Positions 15,055 through 22,486 of a stretch of DNA of 32,317 nucleotides are shown one piece after another (the stretch's first letter is position 1; every line of letters starts with the position of its first letter). The notes beneath the pieces were generated by a model. It made no database searches. It was not told where the DNA came from and was given only the letters and a program-made list of their open reading frames with translations. The DNA comes from an uncultured Bacteroidia bacterium. Its GTDB lineage: Bacteria > Bacteroidota > Bacteroidia > Bacteroidales > UBA932. The translations under genes and the position numbers were made by a program. The stretch lies in NCBI GenBank assembly GCA_902785065.1, contig CACZXH010000022.1, positions 1-32,317 of the forward strand, written 5' to 3'.

Positions 15055-17525
15055 TACTTGACGCGCTTGAAGACGTACTGCCAGGCGATGGAACCGCCGT
15101 TGTTCCCGGTCGCCGTGTAGGTCATCAGGACCAGCTGGTCGGCCGTGCAGGACTTGACATAGAGCCAGGGCTCGTCCTCGAAGGCGTTGTTGGGGATGTA
15201 GGAGAAGAGGCCGCCGTCGGCGAGTTTGATCACGTCGAGGTCATTCTCTTCGTCGAGGGTGTAGCTCCAGGTCGTCTTCTCGTTCGTGAAGAGGAAATCG
15301 TCGCCATAGGGAGAGTCACCCTTGCGGTCGTTCAGGAAGGTCACGTCCTTGTTCATGTAGGAGTAACCGTCCACCGGGTCCAGGGTGTACTTGCCATCGG
15401 CCGTGAAGGTGATGGTGTCGTCGTACATGTGGGCGTTGTCCTTGCAATGGGCCTCACCGTTCCACCAGCCCAGGGGGTTGCCCAGGTCGGGGCCGCAGCC
15501 GAAGTGGCCGTTCTGGTCCGGATCCCAGGTCCAGGTACCGACGAGGGCTTCGTCCAGCGAACCGGGTTCGCCACCGCCGCCCTGGCCTTCCTTGGGACGG
15601 AAGATCATCTGCCAGCAGATGCCATCGAACTTGGCCACCACGACCAGCTTGTCCTGGGTGAGCTCCTTGATGTAGAGCTTCGTAGGCGTATCCAGGACGG
15701 CCTTGTTCGGAACATAGCCGAAGAAGATGCCGGCCGGGAGCTCGATGTAGTCGCCGTCGTCGTCGCTGTCCAGCGTGTAAGTCGCCTCCTGCGGATCGGC
15801 GGGAGCGTCATAGTCGCTGTTCTGGCCGCCATCCCACAGCTCGTGGTGATAGTTGGACTCCCAGTTGCAGTAGACCACGCCGTCGGCGCCGGGGTTGAAG
15901 GTGTACTTGCCGTCGGCGAAGAACGTGAGTTCGTCATCCTTCACGCCGTAGGCGTCCTTCTCGTGAGGGCCGCCGCTCCACCACTCGGTGGGGTTGCCAA
16001 GGCTGCCGCCGCAGCCCATGTAGCCTGCGGACTCGTTGTCATAGACCCACGTCTTGCTGGTGACGCCGAAGAGGGGATCCTCGGCGACGGGCGCGCCGTC
16101 GCGGGGCTTGAAGATCAGCTGCCAGCAGATGCCGTTGAACTTGGCGACGAGGACCATCTTCGCCTCCGTCAGTTCGATGACGTACAGGCGGGTGGGCTCG
16201 CTCAGGATGGCCTTGTTGGCCACATAGCTGAAGAAGATGCCGGCCGGAAGCTCGATGTAGTCGCCGTCGGCGTCGGAGCCGAGGGTGTAGGTCGAGGTCT
16301 GGACCTCGGCGGGGGCGTCATAGTCGCTGTTCTGGCCGCCGTCCCACAGTTCGTGGTGATAGTCGGACTCCCAGTTGCAGTAGACCACGCCGTCGGCGCC
16401 CGGATCGAACACGTACTTGCCGTCCTTGAAGAAGGTCAGGACATCATCGGTCACGCCGAAGGCGTCCTTCTCGTGCGGCTGGGCGCCCCACCACTCGGTG
16501 GGGTTGCCGAGGCTGCCGCCGCAGCCCATGTAGCCCGCGGACTCGTTGTCCAGGATCCAGGCCTTGCTTTCCTTGCCGAAGAGCGGGTCGTCGGCGCCGG
16601 CGATGGAGCCTTCCGGAACGAACTCGTAGTAGAAGGAGATGCCGTCCGCGTTGGTCGGAGTCGAAGCGGTCGCCATGAACTGCAGCTTCTTCTTCATCGC
16701 GCTGGTCTTGGTCTCCAGGATCTGGTAGCGCGGCTCGTCCACGAGGGACTTGTGCACGACATAGGACAGGATGCTGCCCGGGTCGAGCACGAGGAAGATC
16801 TCCTCGATGCCGGCGTCGTTCCAGTTGTTCTCGAAGGTGAACTTCGTGGTCTTCTTCTCGGCCGGGAAGAGGTAGTCGTCATCCTCGACCGCGTGTCCCG
16901 CAGGATACTCAGCGTCCTTCTTGGCATAGGCCTGGCCATCGACGGGATCGTAGGTGTAGGTACCGTCGGAGCCGAAGGTCATGAGGTCGTCATACAGGAA
17001 GCCCTTCTTGCCGTTGGGCTCGACCTGCCACCAGCCCTTCGGGTCGCCGGCGGGGCCGCAAGCGATGTGCCCGGCCTCGGTGCTGTTCCACACCCAGGTC
17101 TGGGAAGAGCCGTTGGAGATGGCCTTGACGTACGGAGCCGGATCGAACGGATCGCGGTAGGTGTTGTCCAGGGTGAAGGTCTTCACCAGGGAGCCCTGGG
17201 AGATGCCGTTGGCGTTGTAAGCCTTCACTTCCACAGTGTATTCACCCGCATCCCGGAAGCGGAGGGACACGTTGTTGTCGGTATAGGAGTACTTCTTGGA
17301 AGCCTTTCCGTCGATCTTCTGGTCACCGAAAATCCACACGGGAACGACTCCCTTGTTGTTCATCACGAAGGTGACGTAGTTGGTCTCCTGGTCCACGGTG
17401 ATGTTCACGTCCAGATCGGACGCCTGCGGCAGGCCGGCCTGGTTGGGAATCGGGTACTCAGGGGTGCAGGCGGCAGCGGAAACAGCCAGCGCCGCGATTG
17501 CGATATATTGCCAGATTGTTTTCAT
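15054..17525 (-). CDS. Surface glycan-binding lipoprotein with four tandem modules
   Basis: An 823-residue lipoprotein (SAAACTPEYP, Cys 20) in the position of SusE/SusF-type surface glycan-binding proteins. Residues 25-120 form an Ig/PKD-like domain (DAGEYTVEVKAYNANG). Four modules of about 165-170 residues follow, starting near residues 140, 320, 490 and 660. Each opens with a Trp-rich signature: W(V/I/T)W/L/Y....G(H/Y)..CG...GNP..WW, then D(D)..TF..DGKY...P..G, and closes with W(Q/)..(I/V)F(K/R). The conserved aromatic residues are what a glycan-binding face would need. Modules 2 and 3 are nearly identical and are repeated at exactly 510 bp in the DNA. It follows SusD by 12 bases and probably captures beta-glucan at the surface. 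The modules' family name is not certain to me. Confidence 0.85.
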   Translation of the reverse strand: MKTIWQYIAIAALAVSAAACTPEYPIPNQAGLPQASDLDVNITVDQETNYVTFVMNNKGVVPVWIFGDQKIDGKASKKYSYTDNNVSLRFRDAGEYTVEVKAYNANGISQGSLVKTFTLDNTYRDPFDPAPYVKAISNGSSQTWVWNSTEAGHIACGPAGDPKGWWQVEPNGKKGFLYDDLMTFGSDGTYTYDPVDGQAYAKKDAEYPAGHAVEDDDYLFPAEKKTTKFTFENNWNDAGIEEIFLVLDPGSILSYVVHKSLVDEPRYQILETKTSAMKKKLQFMATASTPTNADGISFYYEFVPEGSIAGADDPLFGKESKAWILDNESAGYMGCGGSLGNPTEWWGAQPHEKDAFGVTDDVLTFFKDGKYVFDPGADGVVYCNWESDYHHELWDGGQNSDYDAPAEVQTSTYTLGSDADGDYIELPAGIFFSYVANKAILSEPTRLYVIELTEAKMVLVAKFNGICWQLIFKPRDGAPVAEDPLFGVTSKTWVYDNESAGYMGCGGSLGNPTEWWSGGPHEKDAYGVKDDELTFFADGKYTFNPGADGVVYCNWESNYHHELWDGGQNSDYDAPADPQEATYTLDSDDDGDYIELPAGIFFGYVPNKAVLDTPTKLYIKELTQDKLVVVAKFDGICWQMIFRPKEGQGGGGEPGSLDEALVGTWTWDPDQNGHFGCGPDLGNPLGWWNGEAHCKDNAHMYDDTITFTADGKYTLDPVDGYSYMNKDVTFLNDRKGDSPYGDDFLFTNEKTTWSYTLDEENDLDVIKLADGGLFSYIPNNAFEDEPWLYVKSCTADQLVLMTYTATGNNGGSIAWQYVFKRVK
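15600..16590 (-). repeat. Two-copy 510-bp tandem duplication within the glycan-binding gene
   Basis: Module 3 (about 15600-16080) and module 2 (about 16110-16590) align without gaps at an offset of exactly 510 bases. For example, tagcctgcggactcgttgtc at 16021 matches tagcccgcggactcgttgtc at 16531, and ttggccacca at 15631 matches ttggcgacga at 16141. Modules 1 and 4 are much more divergent. The in-frame, gap-free match points to a recent unequal duplication. Confidence 0.85.
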
Positions 17526-17537
17526 GGTTGCCTGGTA

Positions 17538-19043
17538 TTAATAGTTGTTCTGCACGAGGTTCGGATCCTTGTCGATCTCGCCCTGCGGGATGGGCCAGTA
17601 CTTCTTGTTCTCGGTCCAGTCGTTCTGGCGGTACTCGTGGTTGACCGCCTTGAGAACGGTCGGCGCCAGGCCGCTGCGGACGAGGTCCCAATAGCGCTTG
17701 CCTTCGCCCACGAACTCCTTGTGGCGCTCCTGGATGATGTCCTCGCGGGACACGCCGGTGTCGTGGCAGTGGGCGCGGTCGCGGACCTGCTTGAGATAGC
17801 TGCTGCCATCCTGCCCCAGAAGGACGGAAAGCTCGGCGGCGTTCAGCAGGGTCTCGGCATAACGGTAGATACGCTCGTTGTTGCAGTAATTGACGTTGTC
17901 AGAAGCCTTGTAACCGTGGTTGCCGCCTTCGCGGGCGATGTACTTGCGGTTCCAGTAACCGGTATCCTGCCAACGCGGGGTGTATTCGGCACCGGGGTGC
18001 TCCTCCGCGTACTTTTTGAAGTTCAGGATACCGCCATCCTTGCGGATGTCGTCGTCATCATACATGTCATAGGCGCTCTTGGCAATGGTGCCGAAGCCCC
18101 AGCCTTCATGGTAATCGGGCACGTTCTTCGGGGCGGGGATGCCGGTGAGGATGGAGTTCACCTGGCCGCCGGTCGCGATGGAGTTGCCCCAGTCGCGGAT
18201 ACCGCCTTCGGAGATGTAGTTGATCTCCCAGATGGACTCGGGCCCCCACTCGCCGCTCTCTTCCCAGATGCCGGCGAAATCTTCAACGAGGGAATACTGG
18301 CCGCTGCTGATGATCTCCTTCATATAATTGAGGGCGGTCTGGTAGCGGGTCTGGTCGTTCTGGTACAGGACAGCCTCGGCGTACAGCATATAGGCCATGG
18401 CCTTGGTCACGCGGCCTTCGTCGCCGACGGTCGCCTTCATCGGAAGGACATTCATGGCGATGGCATCCTCGAGGAGCGCGATGAACTTTGCATAGACCTC
18501 GTCATGACCCAGCTGCGGGGCGATGTACGGGGCCTCCAGGAGTTCCTCCCAGTACGGGATGTTGCCCCAGAGTTTCCACAGCATGTTGTAATAGTAGGCC
18601 ATCAGGACCTTGGCTTCGGCCACATAGAGGCTCTTGGTGAGGGCGGGCACACCTTCGGCGGTTTCGACATACTTGATGAGCGTCGCCGCGCGGTTGATGC
18701 CGGAATAGTTGACCGTCCACATCTGGTTGGGAAGGTCGGTGGAGGTGGCCGTATAATAGTGCGTCTTCACGATGATCGGCTGGTCGCCTTCGTTGGAACC
18801 GCCGGCGTACACGTCGTCGCCCATCACGTCGAAGATCAGGTGGAGGTTGTCATACTGGCCGAACGCATAGTCGTACCACTCGAGGGGGTCGTAGGCGGCC
18901 ACCAGGCACTGGAACAGGCGCTCCGGCGAATTGAAGTACTCGTCCAGCGGTTCGGAACTGTTGTGCCGGGGATTGATGAAATCCTTGGAGCAGGCAGTCA
19001 GCAGGATGGCGAGGGCACTGAGTGCAAAAACTATCTTTTTCAT
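17538..19043 (-). CDS. SusD-like outer-membrane glycan-binding lipoprotein
   Basis: A 501-residue SusD/RagB family lipoprotein (ALAILLTACSKDF, Cys 18). It forms the lid over the SusC transporter and binds the glycan at the outer surface. Typical features are the TPR-like helical core (ATLIKYVETAEGVPALTKSL, VAEAKVLMAYYYNMLWKLWG, AMAYMLYAEAVLYQN) and the C-terminal ending (KEFVGEGKRYWDLVRSGLAP, WPIPQGEIDKDPNLVQNNY), which is highly characteristic of the family. It lies 12 bases after the SusC stop and 12 before the glycan-binding protein. Which glycan it binds must be inferred from the neighbouring GH16 and GH3 genes. Confidence 0.96.
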   Translation of the reverse strand: MKKIVFALSALAILLTACSKDFINPRHNSSEPLDEYFNSPERLFQCLVAAYDPLEWYDYAFGQYDNLHLIFDVMGDDVYAGGSNEGDQPIIVKTHYYTATSTDLPNQMWTVNYSGINRAATLIKYVETAEGVPALTKSLYVAEAKVLMAYYYNMLWKLWGNIPYWEELLEAPYIAPQLGHDEVYAKFIALLEDAIAMNVLPMKATVGDEGRVTKAMAYMLYAEAVLYQNDQTRYQTALNYMKEIISSGQYSLVEDFAGIWEESGEWGPESIWEINYISEGGIRDWGNSIATGGQVNSILTGIPAPKNVPDYHEGWGFGTIAKSAYDMYDDDDIRKDGGILNFKKYAEEHPGAEYTPRWQDTGYWNRKYIAREGGNHGYKASDNVNYCNNERIYRYAETLLNAAELSVLLGQDGSSYLKQVRDRAHCHDTGVSREDIIQERHKEFVGEGKRYWDLVRSGLAPTVLKAVNHEYRQNDWTENKKYWPIPQGEIDKDPNLVQNNY

Positions 19044-19055
19044 TTCCGTAGTCTG

Positions 19056-22000
19056 TTAGAAGGTTACATTGACACCGAAGGTGACGGTCCTGTTCTGGGG
19101 ATAGACGCCGCGGTCCACACCCACTTCGCGGAAGCCGCCGGATACCTCCGGATCGCAGCCGGAGTACTTGGTGAGGGTGAACGCGTTCTCCACCTGCCCA
19201 TACACTCTCAGGCGGGAGATGAAGGCGAGCTTGGTGAGGTTCTGAGGCAGGGTGTAACCCAGCTGGATGTTGCGGGCGCGCAGGAAGGAGGCGTCCTCCA
19301 TCCAGTAGTCGGAAACCCGGTAGTTCTCGTTCGCCGAATCGAAGGCGAAACGCGGGTACTTGTTGGTGGAACCTTCGCCGGTCCAGCGGTTGAGGATGGT
19401 CTTCGGAAGGTTGATGTAGTACAGGTCGGTACGGCGGGTGACGTTGAGCGTCTGGGCGCCGAGCTGGCCCTGGAGGAGCATGCTGAAGTCGAAGCCCATC
19501 CAATCCATCGTGAGCGTGAGACCGAAGGTCCAGTCCGGAATGCCCTTGCCCAGCTTCGTGCGGTCGTCATCGTTGATGACGCCGTCGTTGTTGATGTCCT
19601 TCCAGCGGAAGTCGCCGGGCTGAGCATTAGGCTGGATCTTGTTGCCTTCTGCGTTTACGTAGCTGTTGATCTCGTCCCAGTTCTGGAACACGCCGTCGGT
19701 CTTCCAACCCCAGAAGTACGGGAACACTTCACCCACTTCACCGCGGGTCAGCGTACCGATCTTGTGGCTGGAGGTGGTGATGTAAGAGGAATCGTCGGCC
19801 AGCTTGGTGAGTTTGTTGACGTTGTAGGAGGCGTTGGCCTTGATGCCGTAGTTGAAGGTGCCGATGGCGCCGCGGAAACCGAGATCCATCTCGAGGCCGT
19901 GGTTGCGCATCGTGCCCACGTTGCCGGTCGGGGCGGAGTCGCCCGCGTAGGTAGGGACCTGCATCTCCATCAGCATGCCGGAGGCGTCCTTGATGTAGTA
20001 GTCGAGGGTGGCGGTGATCCGGTTGCCCAGGAAGCCCATGTCCACACCGAAGTCGGTCTGGATGGACTGCTCCCACTTGGCGTTCGGGTTCGCGAGGCCG
20101 GAGGCCTTCACGCCGATGTTGATGCTCTCGGTGCCATTGGCGCCGGAACCGAAGACATAGTTGTTGCCGGACTGGGAATATACGGCATACAGGAAGTCGC
20201 CCAGGTTGTCCTTACCGTTGATGCCCCAGGAGGCGCGGAGCTTGGCCATGGAAACGATGGTGCTGTACTTCAGGAATTCCTCGTTCTTGATGTTCCAGCC
20301 CAGGGAAGCGGACGGGAAGGTACCCCACTTGTTGCTGGGGCCGAAGTGCGAGGAAGCGTCCCGGCGGACGGTCGCCTGCGCCATGAAGCGCTCGTCGAAG
20401 TTGTAGGAGACGCGGCCGAAGTAGGACAGGATGCTGTAAGGAATGGAATTCCAGCGGCCCCAACCGTTGCGGTCGCCGTCCTTCTGCTGGCCGAGGGTGT
20501 TGTCCACGCTGATCTTCCAGGGATCGTCGGGATAGACGAGACCCAGGGAGGAAGCGCCCACATAGGACGAGGAGGACATGTAGGCGGACTGGCCGAGCAC
20601 CACGTTCAGGGCGTGCTTGCCGAACACCTTGTCATACGTCAGGGTGTTTTCCACCTGATAGCTGTAGTAGCGGTTCATGCTCTGGGAAGCGGAGGAACCG
20701 TAGTTGATCTTCGAAACGATGGACTCCTTGCCATCCTTGTCATACACCTTGGTGTCCGTGACAGTATCCAGGCTATAGCTCTTGGAGGTCAGGAAATACT
20801 GCTTGGTGTAGCTGTGACCATAGACATAGGAGAGGTCCAGGGTGACGGCATTGCGGAACTTCAGGCCGTCGATGAGCTGGAGTTCGGTGGTCAGGCCGCC
20901 GACGATCTTGTCGGTGCTGCTGTAGCCGTGCGGGCGGTCCAGCATGGCGATCGGGTTCGCCTGCTCGTTGTAGGTACCGCCGTCGGCGATGAAGTAGGGA
21001 ACGCCTTCGCTGTTGCGGATGATATACGGATAGCCGGCCGGGTAGAGGGAGCGGTAACGGGCCTCTTCGGCTTCGTCGGCGTAGATGGGATCCAGCGGGG
21101 ACATGCCCAGGGCGGAACCCAGCGGGGAGCCGTACTCGGAGTTGGCCGAGATGCCGGCGGACTTGATGTGCGCGAAGGAAACCTGGTTGCTGACGGTGAG
21201 CTTGTTCAGCCAGTTGCGGGAGGCGGAGTGGTCGAACAGGGTGATGCCGATGTTCTCGCGCAGGGTCATTCTGTCATAATAGGACTGGTCGAAACGCCCG
21301 CCGATGGTACCCTTCGTGGAAAGGTAACCGCCGGAAACGCTGTAATTGATCCGGCTGTTGCCGCCGGAGACGTTCAGGTCGTGCTTGACGACGGGGGCGT
21401 TCTTGTCGAAGATAGCTTCCACCCAGTCAGTACCCTTTCCAAGGGAATAGGGATCATCGTAGATGGGGGCGTTGCCCGCATTGAGCTGCCCCTCGTTCAT
21501 CATGATCGCATATTCCGTGGCGTTCAGCACGGAGGGCTTGCGCCAGGGGTTCTGCATACCATAGGAGAAGTTGTAGTTGACGACGGTCTTTCCCTCCGAG
21601 CCGGACTTGGTGGTCACGAGGACCACACCGTCGGCCGCGCGGGCGCCGTAAACGGCGGCGGAAGCGGCGTCCTTGAGGACATCGATACGCTCGATGTCAT
21701 TCGGATTGATGTAATCGATGCTGCCGGCCGGCATGCCATCCACGATATATAGCGGGGACGCATGGTTGATAGAGCCGACACCGCGGACGATGACCGTGGA
21801 ACTGGCGCCCGGGGCGCCGGAGTTCTGGGTGACCTGGACACCGGAGGTCATGCCCTGGAGCATGTTGTCCACCCGGTTCTGGGACTGGACCTTCAGGTCG
21901 TCGGCGGTCACCGAGGAGATGGAGGCCGTAACCACGGATTTCTTCTGGACGCCATAGCCGATGACGACCGTCTCTTCCAGCATCTCGGCGTCCTCCGCGA

Positions 22001-22274
22001 GGACGATTTCCATAATGCGGTCGGGCGTGGCCACGGCGGTTTGGGTCACATAGCCGATGCAGGAGATTTCCAGGACGGCGCCGGGAGCCACGCGGAAGGA
22101 GAAAGCTCCGTCCACGCCCGTCACGGTACCGTTGCTGGTTCCCTGCTCGACGACAAAAGCGCCGACAATCGGCTGGCGTGCATCGTCGAGGACGACACCG
22201 CTGACGGTGGCGTTCTGCGCCCATGCTGCCAGGCTCAATCCTAATGCAAGGATCAGGGAAGCAATTTTTTTCAT
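19056..22274 (-). CDS. SusC-like TonB-dependent glycan transporter
   Basis: A 1072-residue outer-membrane transporter. It has a signal peptide (MKKIASLILALGLSLAAWAQ) and a carboxypeptidase-regulatory-like domain (ATVSGVVLDDARQPIVGAFV, about 20-100). The SusC signature then marks the TonB box and plug: EETVVIGYGVQKK, VIVRGVGSINHASPLYIVDG, and IERIDVLKDAASAAVYGARA. A 22-stranded barrel ends the protein, closing with RTVTFGVNVTF and its terminal Phe. It lacks the N-terminal STN domain, so it probably does not signal through an anti-sigma factor, consistent with control by the adjacent SusR-like regulator. The ATG at 22274 is chosen because it begins the signal peptide; an upstream in-frame ATG at 22358 lies before the -7 element and would add an implausible leader. 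Confidence 0.96.
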   Translation of the reverse strand: MKKIASLILALGLSLAAWAQNATVSGVVLDDARQPIVGAFVVEQGTSNGTVTGVDGAFSFRVAPGAVLEISCIGYVTQTAVATPDRIMEIVLAEDAEMLEETVVIGYGVQKKSVVTASISSVTADDLKVQSQNRVDNMLQGMTSGVQVTQNSGAPGASSTVIVRGVGSINHASPLYIVDGMPAGSIDYINPNDIERIDVLKDAASAAVYGARAADGVVLVTTKSGSEGKTVVNYNFSYGMQNPWRKPSVLNATEYAIMMNEGQLNAGNAPIYDDPYSLGKGTDWVEAIFDKNAPVVKHDLNVSGGNSRINYSVSGGYLSTKGTIGGRFDQSYYDRMTLRENIGITLFDHSASRNWLNKLTVSNQVSFAHIKSAGISANSEYGSPLGSALGMSPLDPIYADEAEEARYRSLYPAGYPYIIRNSEGVPYFIADGGTYNEQANPIAMLDRPHGYSSTDKIVGGLTTELQLIDGLKFRNAVTLDLSYVYGHSYTKQYFLTSKSYSLDTVTDTKVYDKDGKESIVSKINYGSSASQSMNRYYSYQVENTLTYDKVFGKHALNVVLGQSAYMSSSSYVGASSLGLVYPDDPWKISVDNTLGQQKDGDRNGWGRWNSIPYSILSYFGRVSYNFDERFMAQATVRRDASSHFGPSNKWGTFPSASLGWNIKNEEFLKYSTIVSMAKLRASWGINGKDNLGDFLYAVYSQSGNNYVFGSGANGTESINIGVKASGLANPNAKWEQSIQTDFGVDMGFLGNRITATLDYYIKDASGMLMEMQVPTYAGDSAPTGNVGTMRNHGLEMDLGFRGAIGTFNYGIKANASYNVNKLTKLADDSSYITTSSHKIGTLTRGEVGEVFPYFWGWKTDGVFQNWDEINSYVNAEGNKIQPNAQPGDFRWKDINNDGVINDDDRTKLGKGIPDWTFGLTLTMDWMGFDFSMLLQGQLGAQTLNVTRRTDLYYINLPKTILNRWTGEGSTNKYPRFAFDSANENYRVSDYWMEDASFLRARNIQLGYTLPQNLTKLAFISRLRVYGQVENAFTLTKYSGCDPEVSGGFREVGVDRGVYPQNRTVTFGVNVTF

Positions 22275-22340
22275 ACGCGATTGGTTTGGTTGTGCGTTGG
22301 TTATTGTTAAATAAAATGTGTTCTGACACAAGGTCCACCG

Positions 22341-22348
22341 CAAAATTA
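22341..22348 (-). promoter_or_regulatory. Probable promoter of the glycan-utilization operon (-7 element)
   Basis: The minus strand reads TAATTTTG, an exact TAnnTTTG match, giving a leader of about 60 bases before the SusC ATG. No TTG appears at the -33 distance, which is what one expects of a promoter that needs an activator. Confidence 0.55.
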
Positions 22349-22401
22349 CACCCGGCAAGCATACACCGCGCGCATAAGAAAATAAAAGTACCGCAAAGTA
22401 G

Positions 22402-22426
22402 TAGCTATCTTACTGTAAGATAGCTA
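22402..22426. promoter_or_regulatory. Perfect inverted repeat, candidate operator for the SusR-like regulator
   Basis: Arms tagctatctta (22402-22412) and taagatagcta (22416-22426) are perfect 11-base complements separated by ctg. The centre lies about 79 bases upstream of the predicted SusC transcription start, a normal distance for an activator site. On the minus strand no T-run follows the repeat, so it is not a good terminator. The word AAAGTAGT appears just beside it (22395) and again at 22452. Confidence 0.5.
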
Positions 22427-22444
22427 ATTAAAAGTTTTTAAAAG

Positions 22445-22486
22445 GGCAAAAAAGTAGTGGATTAAGAACGTATTTTCCGCTACTTT
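22445..22486 (-). terminator. Probable terminator of the SusR-like regulator gene
   Basis: Read on the minus strand, aaagtagcgg (22486-22477) pairs with ccactacttt (22460-22451), nine of ten positions, around a 16-base loop, followed by tttttt and gccctttt. The stem starts inside the last codons of the regulator gene. It would isolate the regulator transcript from the SusC operon. Confidence 0.55.

Noticed and set aside
15429-21752. A 2107-codon open frame on the plus strand across the SusC, SusD and glycan-binding genes
   Set aside because: It is antisense to three well-supported genes. Its Val/Gly/Asp/Leu/His-rich text is what codon bias in GC-rich sequence produces in that phase, and it has no domain, promoter or start signal.
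22402-22426. The perfect inverted repeat as a terminator of the regulator gene
   Set aside because: No T-run follows it on the minus strand, and a better hairpin with a T-tract lies at 22445-22486; an operator role fits better.
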